A DNA stretch of 21,688 nt from CAXMRP01 sp964196155 (GTDB lineage: Bacteria > Pseudomonadota > Alphaproteobacteria > Rhizobiales > Afifellaceae), in the NCBI GenBank assembly GCA_964196155.1, contig CAXMRP010000024.1, positions 1 to 21,688 of the forward strand, read 5' to 3'. A program made the position numbers and the translations under genes. This document shows positions 7,267 through 15,640 of this stretch, one piece after another (the stretch's first letter is position 1; every line of letters starts with the position of its first letter). The notes beneath the pieces are model-generated. The model was given only the letters and a program-made list of their open reading frames with translations, was not told where the DNA came from and searched no databases.

Positions 7267-8043
7267 CTAGACGCCTTCCCTTACGAAGCGATTGCGCAGC
7301 GTACCGAGACCGGTGATCTCCGCCTCGACAATGTCACCGTGCTGCATGAACGGCGACATGCCCTCCGCGCCCAATGTCAGGATATCGCCCGGAAAAAGCG
7401 TCATGTATCTGGAAACGGTGACCAGGACGTCGACCGGGCTGTAGAACCAGTTGCTGATGTGCCACTTGACCTGTTCGACGCGATTGTATCGCACCGTGCA
7501 AACGGCCTGCTCCAGGTCCAGATCGGTTTCGATCCACGGCCCCAGAGGCTTCCAGGTATCGCAGTTCTTGCTTCGCCAGGGGCTCGGATCCCGCCTCGCC
7601 CAGCTCATGCCCGTGACGTCGTTGCCGATGGTGTAGCCGAAGATGGCGTCCTGCGCCTGCTGGCGGGTGAAATTCTTGCCGCCCTTGCCGATGACCACGA
7701 CCGGTTCGCACTCGTACTCGACGTCGTCCGGGCAGTCGGCCGGAATAATGATGTCCGAATTCGTGCCGGTGAGGGCGCTGGCGGACCGCCACCATGCCCA
7801 GGGCTCCGGCGGCATGGGTGCGCCGGCGCGTGCACGGCCTTCCACGTGGCCTTTGTAATTTCGCCCGATGGCGTAGTAGGCGGGATTGTCGACCGGCGCG
7901 AGAAGCCGGGCGCCCTTCAAGGGCCTCTTCGTCCTGGTCCGCTTGTAATTCGTGAAGGGGCTGCCTTCGACCTGGACGATCGTGTCCCCCTCGACGATTC
8001 CGAAGGATGGTCCGTCCTTGGACTTGAACCGGCACCAACGCAT
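7267..8043 (-). CDS. Fumarylacetoacetate hydrolase (FAH) family protein, paralog A
   Basis: This 258-residue protein is a full-length single-domain FAH-fold enzyme. Members hydrolyse C-C bonds or decarboxylate/isomerise oxo-acids using a Mg/Mn ion. Metal-site residues are visible as YECEPVVVIGK (Glu111 and Glu113) and GYTIGNDVT (Asp142). The conserved catalytic-loop motif is present as GRNYKGHVEG (His66), and the usual K-DT--PLGPWI segment is present as NCDTWKPLGPWIETD. ATG 8043 is preceded by AGGGGAG at good spacing. It lies 31 bases downstream of paralog B on the same strand and is surely co-transcribed. The pair diverges from a GntR regulator and an ABC importer, which suggests a late step in breakdown of the imported compound. 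The exact reaction cannot be told from sequence. Confidence 0.88.
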   Translation of the reverse strand: MRWCRFKSKDGPSFGIVEGDTIVQVEGSPFTNYKRTRTKRPLKGARLLAPVDNPAYYAIGRNYKGHVEGRARAGAPMPPEPWAWWRSASALTGTNSDIIIPADCPDDVEYECEPVVVIGKGGKNFTRQQAQDAIFGYTIGNDVTGMSWARRDPSPWRSKNCDTWKPLGPWIETDLDLEQAVCTVRYNRVEQVKWHISNWFYSPVDVLVTVSRYMTLFPGDILTLGAEGMSPFMQHGDIVEAEITGLGTLRNRFVREGV

Positions 8044-8074
8044 GGTCGCTCCCCTACAATGTCATCGGTTGCGT

Positions 8075-8866
8075 TCAGTACCAATCCACCGACTTGACGA
8101 AACTGTTGCGCAGCGTTCCCAGGCCGCGCAATTCGATCTCTACCGTGTCGCCGTGCTTGACGTAAGGCGAACGGACGCCCTCGGTTCCCATCATCAGGAT
8201 GTCACCGGGGTTGATGGTGATGTAGCGGGTGATGGAGACCAGGACGTCAGCGGGGCTGAAATACCACTCGTTGATGTTCCATTTCACCGTCTCCTTGCCG
8301 TTGAGGCTGACCCGGCAGACCGCCTTGTCGACATTGAGATCGGTTTCGATCCAGGGCCCCAGCGGCTTCCAGGTGTCGATGTTCTTGCCGCGCCAGGCGC
8401 GGGTGTCGGTGGTCGCCCAGGTATCGCAAGTCACGTCGTTGCCGATGGTATAGCCAAAAATGGCATCCCAGGCCTCGTCATGGGTCAGATTCTTGGCCTT
8501 CTTGCCGATGACGACGACCACTTCGCCTTGAAAATAAACGTCGTCCGGGCAGTCGGCCGGTATGACGATGTCTGAATCCGGGCCGGTGATGGCGGACGCC
8601 GCGCGATAGCCGGTCCACGCCTCGGCGGCGGCGAACATGCTTCTTGAACGGCCGATGTTGTCCTGCAGGTTCTTCTTATAGTTGCGGCTGGTGGCGTAGA
8701 AGATCGGCTTTTCGACAGGCGCCAGGAGCTTGGCCCGCTTGAGGGAAACTCCCGCGTTGATCCGCTCATACTCCGTGAACGGGCTACCGGTGACCGGGAC
8801 GATGCGGTCGTCCTCGATGATTCCGAATGATGCGGCATTCTTGTATTCGAATCGACACCAACGCAT
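8075..8866 (-). CDS. FAH family protein, paralog B with altered active site
   Basis: This 263-residue FAH-fold protein is clearly a paralog of the next gene. Both begin MRWCRF, share PADCPDDV, GYTIGNDVT, DTWKPLGPWIETDL and GLGTLRN, and align almost without gaps. Two conserved positions differ. The loop His of GRNYxxH is Asn (SRNYKKN, residue 66), and the first Glu of the E-x-E metal pair is Gln (YFQGEVVVVIGK, Gln113; Glu115 kept). Asp144 is retained. So it may bind metal poorly, catalyse a different step, or act as a partner subunit. The start ATG has AAGGGG five bases upstream. It is the first gene of the minus-strand pair, and 228 bases separate it from the divergent regulator. Confidence 0.88.
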   Translation of the reverse strand: MRWCRFEYKNAASFGIIEDDRIVPVTGSPFTEYERINAGVSLKRAKLLAPVEKPIFYATSRNYKKNLQDNIGRSRSMFAAAEAWTGYRAASAITGPDSDIVIPADCPDDVYFQGEVVVVIGKKAKNLTHDEAWDAIFGYTIGNDVTCDTWATTDTRAWRGKNIDTWKPLGPWIETDLNVDKAVCRVSLNGKETVKWNINEWYFSPADVLVSITRYITINPGDILMMGTEGVRSPYVKHGDTVEIELRGLGTLRNSFVKSVDWY

Positions 8867-9094
8867 GCCTGCCCCTTCGCCGCGCGATACTTCAAGGGAA
8901 AACTTCCAATGCCCAGGAAAACAGCCCTTCGATGAAAGGTGTCGGCCCCACTCCTCGGCTCAACCCTGCCGTTAGGCAAATTGAAGCCGCGAAAACCTTC
9001 CGATTTCCCAAATCGTCTTACATCCCAAAACTGTAATCTGTCAACAGAATGCAAAGTTGTTGACAGTCCAGCACGCAGGTGGAACTGTGCCAAC
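8867..9094. promoter_or_regulatory. Divergent control region between FAH pair and GntR regulator
   Basis: These 228 bases separate the divergent starts of the FAH genes and the GntR gene and should hold both promoters. No unambiguous -35/-10 pair is visible. The clear element is the perfect inverted repeat listed separately (9038-9066). Confidence 0.55.
9038..9066. promoter_or_regulatory. Probable operator: CTGTCAACA-N11-TGTTGACAG
   Basis: A perfect nine-base inverted repeat (9038-9046 and 9058-9066) with an 11-base spacer ends 28 bases before the ATG of the GntR/FCD gene. Each arm contains TGTCAACA, itself a near-palindrome of TGT-N2-ACA, close to the short symmetric half-sites used by FadR/FCD-type GntR regulators. 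The position suggests autoregulation and possibly control of the divergent FAH genes. Assignment to this regulator is an inference from position and symmetry. Confidence 0.6.
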
Positions 9095-9829
9095 ATGAAC
9101 GTCGGGTCCGATGCCATTGGCGCCGTCGCAAGCCGCAAGGCGAGTTCGCTCCGTGAAATCGTGCAGAGCGAGGTCGAACGAATGATCCTGGACGGGGATC
9201 TGGCCGCTGGCGAGCGCCTCAACGAGCAAAAGCTTGCGTCGCAACTGGGCGTTAGCCGGGGACCCGTCAGGGAAGCACTTCGAGCCTTGGAGCGGTCCGG
9301 TCTCGTCACCGGGGTGGTGAATCTCGGCGTCTTCGTCAGACAGGTTGGCGTTGAGGAAGCCGTTGAAATTTACGAGATGCGGGGGGTGGTCTTCGGCTTT
9401 GCCTGCGCGCGTTTGGCGGAAAAGATCACACCTGGGCAGGAAGGCACACTTGCCGGTCTTGTCGGGGAGATGGACGCGGCGATCGCCGCCCAAGACCCCT
9501 CAATCTACTATAAATCCAATCTGCGGCTCCACGACATGGTCATGGAATTCGCCGGCCACGGCCGTGCCGCCGCCATCTATCAATCGCTGATCAAGGAAAG
9601 CCACCTGCTTCGCGAACGTTCCTTGCAACCGCTGGAGTCGATGCAAGCGTCGAATTGCGAGCATAAGGTGATCCTGGCGGCGATCGTCTCAGGCGATGCC
9701 GATGCGGCGCGGACCGCAGCGGAAAACCACCATTTCAAGGGGAAGCGGCGCTGGCTGAACACGCTCGGCGCTCAGCATGACCGGTTGCTTGGTCCAGATT
9801 CCGGCGGGATTGGACCAGGCAGGCAATAA
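9095..9829 (+). CDS. GntR family transcriptional regulator, FCD (FadR-type) domain
   Basis: This 244-residue protein has an N-terminal winged helix at about residues 18-80 (IVQSEVERMILDGDLAAGER, LASQLGVSRGPVREALRAL, GLVTGVVNLGVFVRQV). An all-helical FCD effector domain follows at about 88-220. Candidate metal/ligand His residues are in NLRLHDMVMEFAGH, NCEHKVILAAIVSGD and AENHHF, the usual three-His pattern of FCD proteins. These typically sense organic acids and repress catabolic genes. The ATG at 9095 is chosen because the regulator fold begins right after it; upstream in-frame sequence includes the palindromic operator and lacks homology. It is followed 57 bases later by the importer operon and diverges from the FAH genes, so it is the likely local controller of both. 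Confidence 0.9.
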   Translation: MNVGSDAIGAVASRKASSLREIVQSEVERMILDGDLAAGERLNEQKLASQLGVSRGPVREALRALERSGLVTGVVNLGVFVRQVGVEEAVEIYEMRGVVFGFACARLAEKITPGQEGTLAGLVGEMDAAIAAQDPSIYYKSNLRLHDMVMEFAGHGRAAAIYQSLIKESHLLRERSLQPLESMQASNCEHKVILAAIVSGDADAARTAAENHHFKGKRRWLNTLGAQHDRLLGPDSGGIGPGRQ

Positions 9830-9833
9830 ACAA

Positions 9834-9849
9834 CCGCCGATTGCGGCGG
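9834..9849 (+). terminator. Short GC hairpin between regulator and importer genes
   Basis: CCGCCG (9834-9839) pairs with CGGCGG (9844-9849) around an ATTG loop, right after the GntR stop. No T-run follows directly, so it may be a weak attenuator or processing site that sets the regulator apart from the highly expressed binding protein. Confidence 0.35.
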
Positions 9850-9886
9850 CAACAGATCAAAAAACTGATTTTAAGGGAGGGTGATC

Positions 9887-11542
9887 ATGAACCAGAAAGC
9901 CACAATTGGGACAGTATCCTTGCGCGTCTGCGCGTTGAGCGCGTCCATGCTCGTTCCGGCATTATTCACGGCGATACCGGCGGTTGCCGAACCGGCCGGC
10001 AGCGTCGTTACGGTGACGTCCGACATGTCCGAGATGGGCATGGATCCACTTCTGGACAATACCGGCAATGTGAAGGTGTTCACTGACGAGATTCACCTCA
10101 ACGGCATCATGCAGGACCCCGACGGGACATTGATTCCCGGCGCCGCGGTGAAATGGCAAGTGTCGCCAGACCTGCATAGCTGGATCTGGACGGTGCGCGA
10201 AGGCGTCAAGTTCCACGATGGGTCGACGATGACCGCGGAGGATTTCGCCTGGAGCTGGAAGCGCGCGGTGCTTTCCGATGAGTCTGAAAATCCCTACCAC
10301 GCCTCCTACGGACCGCTGATCGAGGACATTTACGCGGAAGGCAACACGGTCATCGTCAAGACCAAGGAGCCGCAGCCGCTCATGCCGCTGTGGTGGCCGA
10401 CCTACGACAACCAGGTCGGTTATGTCCTGTCGAAGGCCCAGTTCGAACGCGAAGGCAATGATGGCCTGCGCAACAATCCGATTGGCGCCGGCAGCTTCAA
10501 GCTCAAGGAGCGTAACGCCAGCGCCCGCTACGTCGACCTGGAGGCGTTCGAAGACCATTATTGCTGCGTGCCATCGGTCAAGAATCTCAGGATCATGGAG
10601 GTACCGGAGCTTTCGACCCGGCTCGCGCTGCTGCGGACCGGCAAGGCCGACGTGGTCGAGGCGACACCGGCCGCGAAGAAGGAAATCCTGGACGCCGGCT
10701 TCAACGTGTCGTCGGGGCTAGCGGGTTCGCTGTCGGTGATGTGGTACAATTATCAAAATTTCTCCAACAACCCGTTCAGCGACATTCGCGTCCGTGAAGC
10801 CATGTCGATCGCGATCGACAGGCAGACGATCATGGACCGGATCTATGTTGGTGAGGGCGGTCCCCTGCCGAGTTTCTTCTCCGGACCGGGCACAGTTGGC
10901 TTTGTCAAGGACCTGAAAGCCGATCCATATGATCCCGAACGGGCCAAGCAGCTGATGAAGGATGCCGGCTATCCGGACGGATTCCCGGTCAGGATCGTCA
11001 CCTATGCATTCGACGGCGATTTCCCCGACATGCCGACACTGTCGCAGGCCGTGCTCGGCTACCTGCAGGAGCTCAAAATCACCGGCGAAGTCCAGGTGGT
11101 CGAATGGAACGCCATGAAGGCAGAAATGGTCAAGATGCTGCAGGACGTATGCGGCGATGACAAGAAAGTATGTAGCGAAGCAGAGGCCAAGAATCCGCAG
11201 GTCGCCGGCAAGGAACCGTTTACGCTGATGATCCGCGGCGACAAGTCCCGATATCATTCGCTACGGCAGAACCGCCAGTACCAGTCGACGCTCGCCAATT
11301 CGCGGCCCGTTATCCAGGTCGCGGAAGTTGACGCGGCCCTGAAGGCGGTGACGGAGGAGTTCGACCTCGCCAGGCAGACGGCTTTGTTTGAGGATTACAA
11401 CCGCCTGCTGCGGAAGGGCTTCTACAATGCGCCGCTGCTTTATTCGAACACGGTGTTTGGCGTGTCGGGCAAGATCACGGACTGGCAGCCGGTCGCCGGC
11501 AGGCCGTATCCAAACAACCACTGGACGCTCAAGACAAAGTAG
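9887..11542 (+). CDS. Peptide/opine-type ABC transporter substrate-binding protein (SBP_bac_5)
   Basis: The 551-residue protein starts with a classical Sec signal peptide whose cleavage is expected after AIPAVA (about residue 35), so it works in the periplasm. The mature part has family hallmarks: WTVREGVKFHDGSTMTAEDFAWSW, TKEPQPLMPLWW, NNPIGAGSFKL, RVREAMSIAIDRQTIMDRIY, YDPERAKQLMKDAGYPDGFPV and YSNTVFG. Length is normal for cluster C binding proteins of di/oligopeptides, opines, nickel or glycosides. ATG 9887 has AAGGGAGG six bases upstream; the GTG at 9881 sits too close to it. Two Cys pairs could form disulphides: CC near 222 (HYCCVPS) and DVCGDDKKVC near 425. It delivers substrate to the permeases encoded next. 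The ligand cannot be read from the sequence. Confidence 0.92.
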   Translation: MNQKATIGTVSLRVCALSASMLVPALFTAIPAVAEPAGSVVTVTSDMSEMGMDPLLDNTGNVKVFTDEIHLNGIMQDPDGTLIPGAAVKWQVSPDLHSWIWTVREGVKFHDGSTMTAEDFAWSWKRAVLSDESENPYHASYGPLIEDIYAEGNTVIVKTKEPQPLMPLWWPTYDNQVGYVLSKAQFEREGNDGLRNNPIGAGSFKLKERNASARYVDLEAFEDHYCCVPSVKNLRIMEVPELSTRLALLRTGKADVVEATPAAKKEILDAGFNVSSGLAGSLSVMWYNYQNFSNNPFSDIRVREAMSIAIDRQTIMDRIYVGEGGPLPSFFSGPGTVGFVKDLKADPYDPERAKQLMKDAGYPDGFPVRIVTYAFDGDFPDMPTLSQAVLGYLQELKITGEVQVVEWNAMKAEMVKMLQDVCGDDKKVCSEAEAKNPQVAGKEPFTLMIRGDKSRYHSLRQNRQYQSTLANSRPVIQVAEVDAALKAVTEEFDLARQTALFEDYNRLLRKGFYNAPLLYSNTVFGVSGKITDWQPVAGRPYPNNHWTLKTK

Positions 11543-11589
11543 GATCGTCCGGACTCTGCCGGCAGCCTTGCCGGAACATTGAATTCGGT

Positions 11590-11626
11590 CCGGCGGTGAC
11601 GTGTCGCCGCCGGGCTGAAGATTTTT
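11590..11626 (+). terminator. Stem-loop after the binding-protein gene, likely partial terminator
   Basis: CCGGCGG (11590-11596) pairs with CCGCCGG (11607-11613), and a TTTTT run follows at 11622-11626. It lies between the binding-protein gene and the first permease. Such hairpins commonly stabilise the upstream message and reduce readthrough, which gives more binding protein than membrane subunits. Confidence 0.5.
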
Positions 11627-11668
11627 GGCAAGGCCCGTTTCATTCATTCATTCGTCGAGAACAAACTT

Positions 11669-12607
11669 GTGGCGTCGTACCTGCTCAATCGTTTCGCCCA
11701 AAGTCTCATAAACATCTTTTTCATTACGATTTTGGTGTTTCTGCTTGCCCGGGCGACGGGCGATCCGGCCGCGGCGCTGGTGCCGGACGATTTGCCGGAA
11801 GCCGCGGTGATCGAGCTGCGCGCGCGGCTCGGGCTCGATAAGCCTCTCATCCACCAGTATTGGCTCTTTGTCCAGGACATCGCCAGCGGCGATCTCGGCA
11901 TGTCAATCAAGGGCCATCGCCCGGTAATCGACATGATCATCGAGCGCATACCAGCCACATTCAGCCTGGCGCTCGCCGCTCTTGTCATCGCCATGGCGAT
12001 GGGTATTCCGCTCGGCGTGCTGAGTGCCGTCTATCGCGACACATTCATCGACCGTGTCGCCAAGGTCGTGGCTTTCCTCGGCCAGTCGACGCCGCCCTTC
12101 TGGCTGGCGATCATGCTCATTCTCTTCTTCGGCGTGTTTCTATTCGAGCAAGGCTTGCCGTCGCTGCCAGTATCTGGCCGCGGTGGCCCGGCAACCTACA
12201 TCATGCCGGCCTTCGCCATGGGCTGGGCGGTGACCGCCGGGGTGTTGCGCATAACCCGATCCAGCATGCTCGACGTGCTCGACAGCGATTACATGACGAT
12301 GGCGCGGGCCAAGGGATTGTCGGAAACAACAGTGATCTGGAAGCACGCATTGCGCAACGCGCTGATCCCGGTGGTGACCTATTTCGGACTGATCATTGCC
12401 GCGTTCATGAACGGTTCTGTGGTGATCGAACAGGTTTTCGCCTGGCCGGGACTTGGACGGCTGGCGCTGGTCGCCGTCACCGGGCGGGACTTTCCCGTCG
12501 TCCAGGGCGTCGTCATCACCGTTGGGGTATTCCTGATCGTCATCAATCTGGCCGTCGATATCCTTTATGCCTTCATCGATCCCCGTATCCGATACACCAA
12601 GCAATGA
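11669..12607 (+). CDS. Peptide-type ABC transporter permease, DppB/OppB-like
   Basis: This 312-residue inner-membrane protein has the DppB layout. The first helix is LLNRFAQSLINIFFITILVFLLARATGDPAA, followed by a periplasmic stretch with LRARLGLDKPLIHQYWLF and GDLGMSIKGHRPV, then five more helices. The cytoplasmic EAA loop MTMARAKGLSETTVIWKHALRNALIPVVT contacts the ATPases. The end YAFIDPRIRYTKQ is typical. A GTG start at 11669 is used because it gives the normal N-terminus; the Shine-Dalgarno is weak (GAGAAC). The gap after the binding-protein gene is 126 bases and holds a stem-loop. The stop overlaps the next permease start (ATGA). Confidence 0.92.
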   Translation: MASYLLNRFAQSLINIFFITILVFLLARATGDPAAALVPDDLPEAAVIELRARLGLDKPLIHQYWLFVQDIASGDLGMSIKGHRPVIDMIIERIPATFSLALAALVIAMAMGIPLGVLSAVYRDTFIDRVAKVVAFLGQSTPPFWLAIMLILFFGVFLFEQGLPSLPVSGRGGPATYIMPAFAMGWAVTAGVLRITRSSMLDVLDSDYMTMARAKGLSETTVIWKHALRNALIPVVTYFGLIIAAFMNGSVVIEQVFAWPGLGRLALVAVTGRDFPVVQGVVITVGVFLIVINLAVDILYAFIDPRIRYTKQ

Positions 12608-13527
12608 CCGGAAAAAAATTACATGCGCGCGATATCGGCGCCAGCGCGGCGCCGGCGGATACGGCGTCAATAGGCCGGCAATTGCATACGGCCCTGTCGG
12701 CCCTGAAGCGTGCGCCCCTGGTGCCGACGTCGATCCTGGGTATCCTGATCTCTTTTGCGGTATTTGCCCCACTGATCGCGCCGCACAATCCGATCAAGAT
12801 CGACATCATGGCGAACCTTACACCGCCGGTCTGGCACGAGGGTGGTTCCAGCCAATATCTGCTCGGCACCGACAAGCTCGGCCGCGACGTTCTGAGCCGC
12901 ATGATTTACGGCAGCCGCCTCTCGCTGTCGCTGTCGCTGATCGTCATCTTTCTCGGCGGCACCACCGGGGTGCTTCTTGGCATGATATCGGGCTATCTCG
13001 GCGGGTTCGTGGATGCCCTGATACAGCGTAGCGTGGAAGCCATGCTTGCGCTTCCGACAATTCTTGTCGCGCTGGTCTTCGTTTTCACGTTCGGGTTCGG
13101 CTTCTGGAACGTCGTCTTCATCCTCTCCCCGTTCATTGCAGCCAGGTTCGCGCGCATGGTCCGGGGCGAGACGCTCAGCATCAAAGAGCGGGATTATGTG
13201 GCAAGCGCCAAGGTAATCGGGACATCGAAAGCCGGGATCATCCTCAGGCACATCCTTCCGAACGTCGCAAATACCGTGATCGTCCTGGCGACGCTCGAAG
13301 TTGGCCATCTCATTCTTGTAGAATCCTCACTGAGTTTTCTCGGCGTCGGCATTCCCCCGCCAAATCCGGCCTGGGGGCTGATGGTATCGGAGGGCCGGGA
13401 ATATATCGCGACCGCCTACTGGATTTCACTGTTCCCGGGGATCGCGATCCTCGCCGCCGTGCTGTCGCTCAATCTTTTTGGCGACTGGCTGCGCGACGTT
13501 CTCGACCCGCGGAGAAAACAGCTATGA
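12604..13527 (+). CDS. Peptide-type ABC transporter permease, DppC/OppC-like
   Basis: The 307-residue partner permease has a 40-residue cytoplasmic N-terminus. A first helix follows (TSILGILISFAVFAPLIAPHNP), then the signature HEGGSSQYLLGTDKLGRDVLSRMIYGSRLSL of DppC proteins, and further helices. The EAA loop reads IKERDYVASAKVIGTSKAGIILRHILPN, and the conserved ending is SSLSFLGVGIPPPNPAWGLMV...FGDWLRDVLDPR. The start ATG overlaps the DppB stop, and the stop overlaps the start of the first ATPase (ATGA), so four membrane and ATPase genes are read as one unit. Confidence 0.93.
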   Translation: MTGKKLHARDIGASAAPADTASIGRQLHTALSALKRAPLVPTSILGILISFAVFAPLIAPHNPIKIDIMANLTPPVWHEGGSSQYLLGTDKLGRDVLSRMIYGSRLSLSLSLIVIFLGGTTGVLLGMISGYLGGFVDALIQRSVEAMLALPTILVALVFVFTFGFGFWNVVFILSPFIAARFARMVRGETLSIKERDYVASAKVIGTSKAGIILRHILPNVANTVIVLATLEVGHLILVESSLSFLGVGIPPPNPAWGLMVSEGREYIATAYWISLFPGIAILAAVLSLNLFGDWLRDVLDPRRKQL

Positions 13528-14543
13528 GCGGGCAGACCGACGCGGCTCTGCCAACGCCGGACAAGACAGCGGACGCCGATATCCTTCTCAGGGTTGAGGG
13601 ATTGAAGACCTATTTCTACACGCGAAAGGCCGTGCTCAAGGCCGTCGACGGCGTTAGCTTCACCGTCAGAAAGGGCGAGACTGTCGGGCTGGTCGGTGAA
13701 TCCGGATCCGGTAAATCGATGACCTGCCTGTCAATTATGGGCCTGGTGCCGACGCCTGGCGCGCGCGTTGTGGAGGGCGAAGCCTGGTTCGGGGGTGCAG
13801 ACCTTCTCGCCATGAACAAGCAGGACTTGCGCGGCTATCGCGGGCGAAGGATGGCCATGATCATGCAGGATCCGCAGACATCTCTCAACCCGGTATACAC
13901 CGTCGGCAACCAGGTGTCGGAGCCGATCCGGCTGCATCTGAAGGAACGCGGGGAAAGAGTGATGGCCAGGGTAATGGATGCGCTCCGGGCCGTTCGTATC
14001 CCGCAACCGGAAGTCCGGGTCGCCCAGTATCCGCACCAGTTCAGCGGTGGCATGAGGCAGCGGGTGGTGGCCGCCATGGGGCTGTCCACTCATCCTGAAC
14101 TGCTAATTGCCGACGAACCAACCACCTCGCTGGACGTAACGATCCAGGCCCAGTTCGTTTCGCTCATCAAGGACCTCCAGCGCGAAAGTGGCACCAGCGT
14201 CATTTGGGTGACCCACGATCTGGGCATCGTCGCCCAATGCTGCGACCGGGTGAACGTCATGTATGCGGGCCGGATCGTGGAGAGCGCTGAAGTTCGCAAG
14301 ATCTTCAAGGCGCCGCAGCATCCCTATACGAAAGCGCTGCTCAATTCCGTGCCGGTCAAGGGCGTAAAAAGAGAGCGGCTCTACCAGATCGACGGCCAGC
14401 CGCCGGCGCTCGAAAGCCGGCCGTCAGGCTGCCCGTTCTGGCCGCGCTGCCCGCACGCGATGGATACCTGCAAGGAAGAGTACCCACCGAAAACCTCCAC
14501 CGGAGGAGACGATTTTGTCCATTGCTGGCTGGTGGAGAATTGA
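13524..14543 (+). CDS. Peptide-type ABC transporter ATPase, DppD/OppD-like
   Basis: This 339-residue ATPase has Walker A GESGSGKS (58-65), a Q-loop in MIMQDPQTSLNPVYTVGNQ, signature FSGGMRQR (173-180), Walker B LLIADEPTTSLDVT and switch His in VTHDLGIVAQ. The C-terminal oligopeptide module carries four Cys (GCPFWPRCPHAMDTCKEEYP and a later FVHCW). This is the pattern that in DppD-type proteins can bind an iron-sulfur cluster. The N-terminus has about 20 extra residues before the first beta strand. The start ATG overlaps the DppC stop. It energises import together with the next protein. Confidence 0.93.
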   Translation: MSGQTDAALPTPDKTADADILLRVEGLKTYFYTRKAVLKAVDGVSFTVRKGETVGLVGESGSGKSMTCLSIMGLVPTPGARVVEGEAWFGGADLLAMNKQDLRGYRGRRMAMIMQDPQTSLNPVYTVGNQVSEPIRLHLKERGERVMARVMDALRAVRIPQPEVRVAQYPHQFSGGMRQRVVAAMGLSTHPELLIADEPTTSLDVTIQAQFVSLIKDLQRESGTSVIWVTHDLGIVAQCCDRVNVMYAGRIVESAEVRKIFKAPQHPYTKALLNSVPVKGVKRERLYQIDGQPPALESRPSGCPFWPRCPHAMDTCKEEYPPKTSTGGDDFVHCWLVEN

Positions 14544-14549
14544 TCGACC

Positions 14550-15620
14550 ATGGCTGACCTGATCCTCCAAGTCGATAACCTCACCAAGCACTATCGGGCC
14601 GCCGGTTCGTTCTTTTCCCCAGGCGCCAAGCTGGTGAGAGCCGTCGACGGCGTCAGTTTCGCCATTGAAGAGGGCAGCACTTTTGCCCTGGTGGGCGAGT
14701 CCGGGTGTGGCAAGACCACAATCACCAAGGTGCTGCTGAGGCTGGAGGAGCCGACGAGCGGCGTGGTGCGGTTCCGCGACAAGGTGGTGCATGATCTGAC
14801 CGGGCCGGACCTGCGCGCATACAAGCGAACCGTTCAGGCGGTGTTCCAGGACCCCTATAGTTCGTTGAACCCGCGGATGCGCGTTATCGACATCATCGCC
14901 GAACCGCTAAAGGTGCACGAAAATCTCGGCGGCGCGGCGTTGCGCGACCGGGTCGGAGACTTGTTGAGGGATGTGGGCCTGAGCGCGAGCGCCGCCGCGC
15001 TCTATCCCCATCAGTTCAGCGGCGGACAGCGGCAGCGCATTGCCATCGCACGGGCACTGGCGCTCCGACCGAAACTGATGATCCTCGACGAACCGGTATC
15101 GGGCCTCGACGTGTCGATCCGCGCGCAGATTCTTAATCTGCTGGCCGACCTGCAGAAAAATTACGGACTCAGCTACCTGCTGATATCCCACGACTTGGCC
15201 ATCGTCGAACATATGAGCCATATGGTCGGCGTCATGTATGTCGGGAAGCTGGTTGAACTGACCAGCAACGAAGCGTTCTACAGTGATCCGCTGCATCCCT
15301 ATTCAAAGGCGCTGCTTGCCTCGGTGCCGCAGCCCGATCCGGACTTGCCGATGGCGGCAACGGTCGCCGGCGAGGTTGCGAGCCCGATCAACCCGCCACC
15401 GGGCTGCCGCTTCCATCCCCGTTGTCCGATGTATGGCGAAAGTCCGATATGCCGCGAGCATGACGCCTTGTGGCGCGCGGCCAGGCCGGATCACTGGGTC
15501 GCTTGCCACAAGGTGGAACCGGCTATGCAGGAGGCCGATTTCGAACGGCAGGCCGGCATCGCAAAAGCCGGTGATGCGCTGACCTACCGCGCCGCCGCGC
15601 CAGCAGACGAAACAGCCTGA
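14550..15620 (+). CDS. Peptide-type ABC transporter ATPase, DppF/OppF-like
   Basis: The second ATPase (356 residues) has Walker A GESGCGKTT, the Q-loop VFQDPYSSLNPRMRV, signature FSGGQRQRIAIARAL, Walker B LMILDEPVSGLDVSI and the switch His in LISHDLAIVEHMSHMV. The C-terminal part again has four Cys (GCRFHPRCP, SPICREH, VACHK). A roughly 30-residue tail rich in Ala (TYRAAAPADETA) follows, longer than in standard DppF. It starts six bases after the first ATPase gene, so they are co-transcribed and heterodimerise at the permeases. An aldo/keto reductase follows after 20 bases. Confidence 0.93.
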   Translation: MADLILQVDNLTKHYRAAGSFFSPGAKLVRAVDGVSFAIEEGSTFALVGESGCGKTTITKVLLRLEEPTSGVVRFRDKVVHDLTGPDLRAYKRTVQAVFQDPYSSLNPRMRVIDIIAEPLKVHENLGGAALRDRVGDLLRDVGLSASAAALYPHQFSGGQRQRIAIARALALRPKLMILDEPVSGLDVSIRAQILNLLADLQKNYGLSYLLISHDLAIVEHMSHMVGVMYVGKLVELTSNEAFYSDPLHPYSKALLASVPQPDPDLPMAATVAGEVASPINPPPGCRFHPRCPMYGESPICREHDALWRAARPDHWVACHKVEPAMQEADFERQAGIAKAGDALTYRAAAPADETA

Positions 15621-15640
15621 GTTGACGGAGCGCAGGACCA

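Noticed and set aside
7243..8097. 284-codon plus-strand ORF over FAH paralog A
   Set aside because: Antisense shadow of a clearly recognised enzyme gene.
9887..15620. Gene symbols dppABCDF for the importer
   Set aside because: The architecture fits, but this family also imports opines, glycosides, nickel and other solutes, so dipeptide specificity is not supported.
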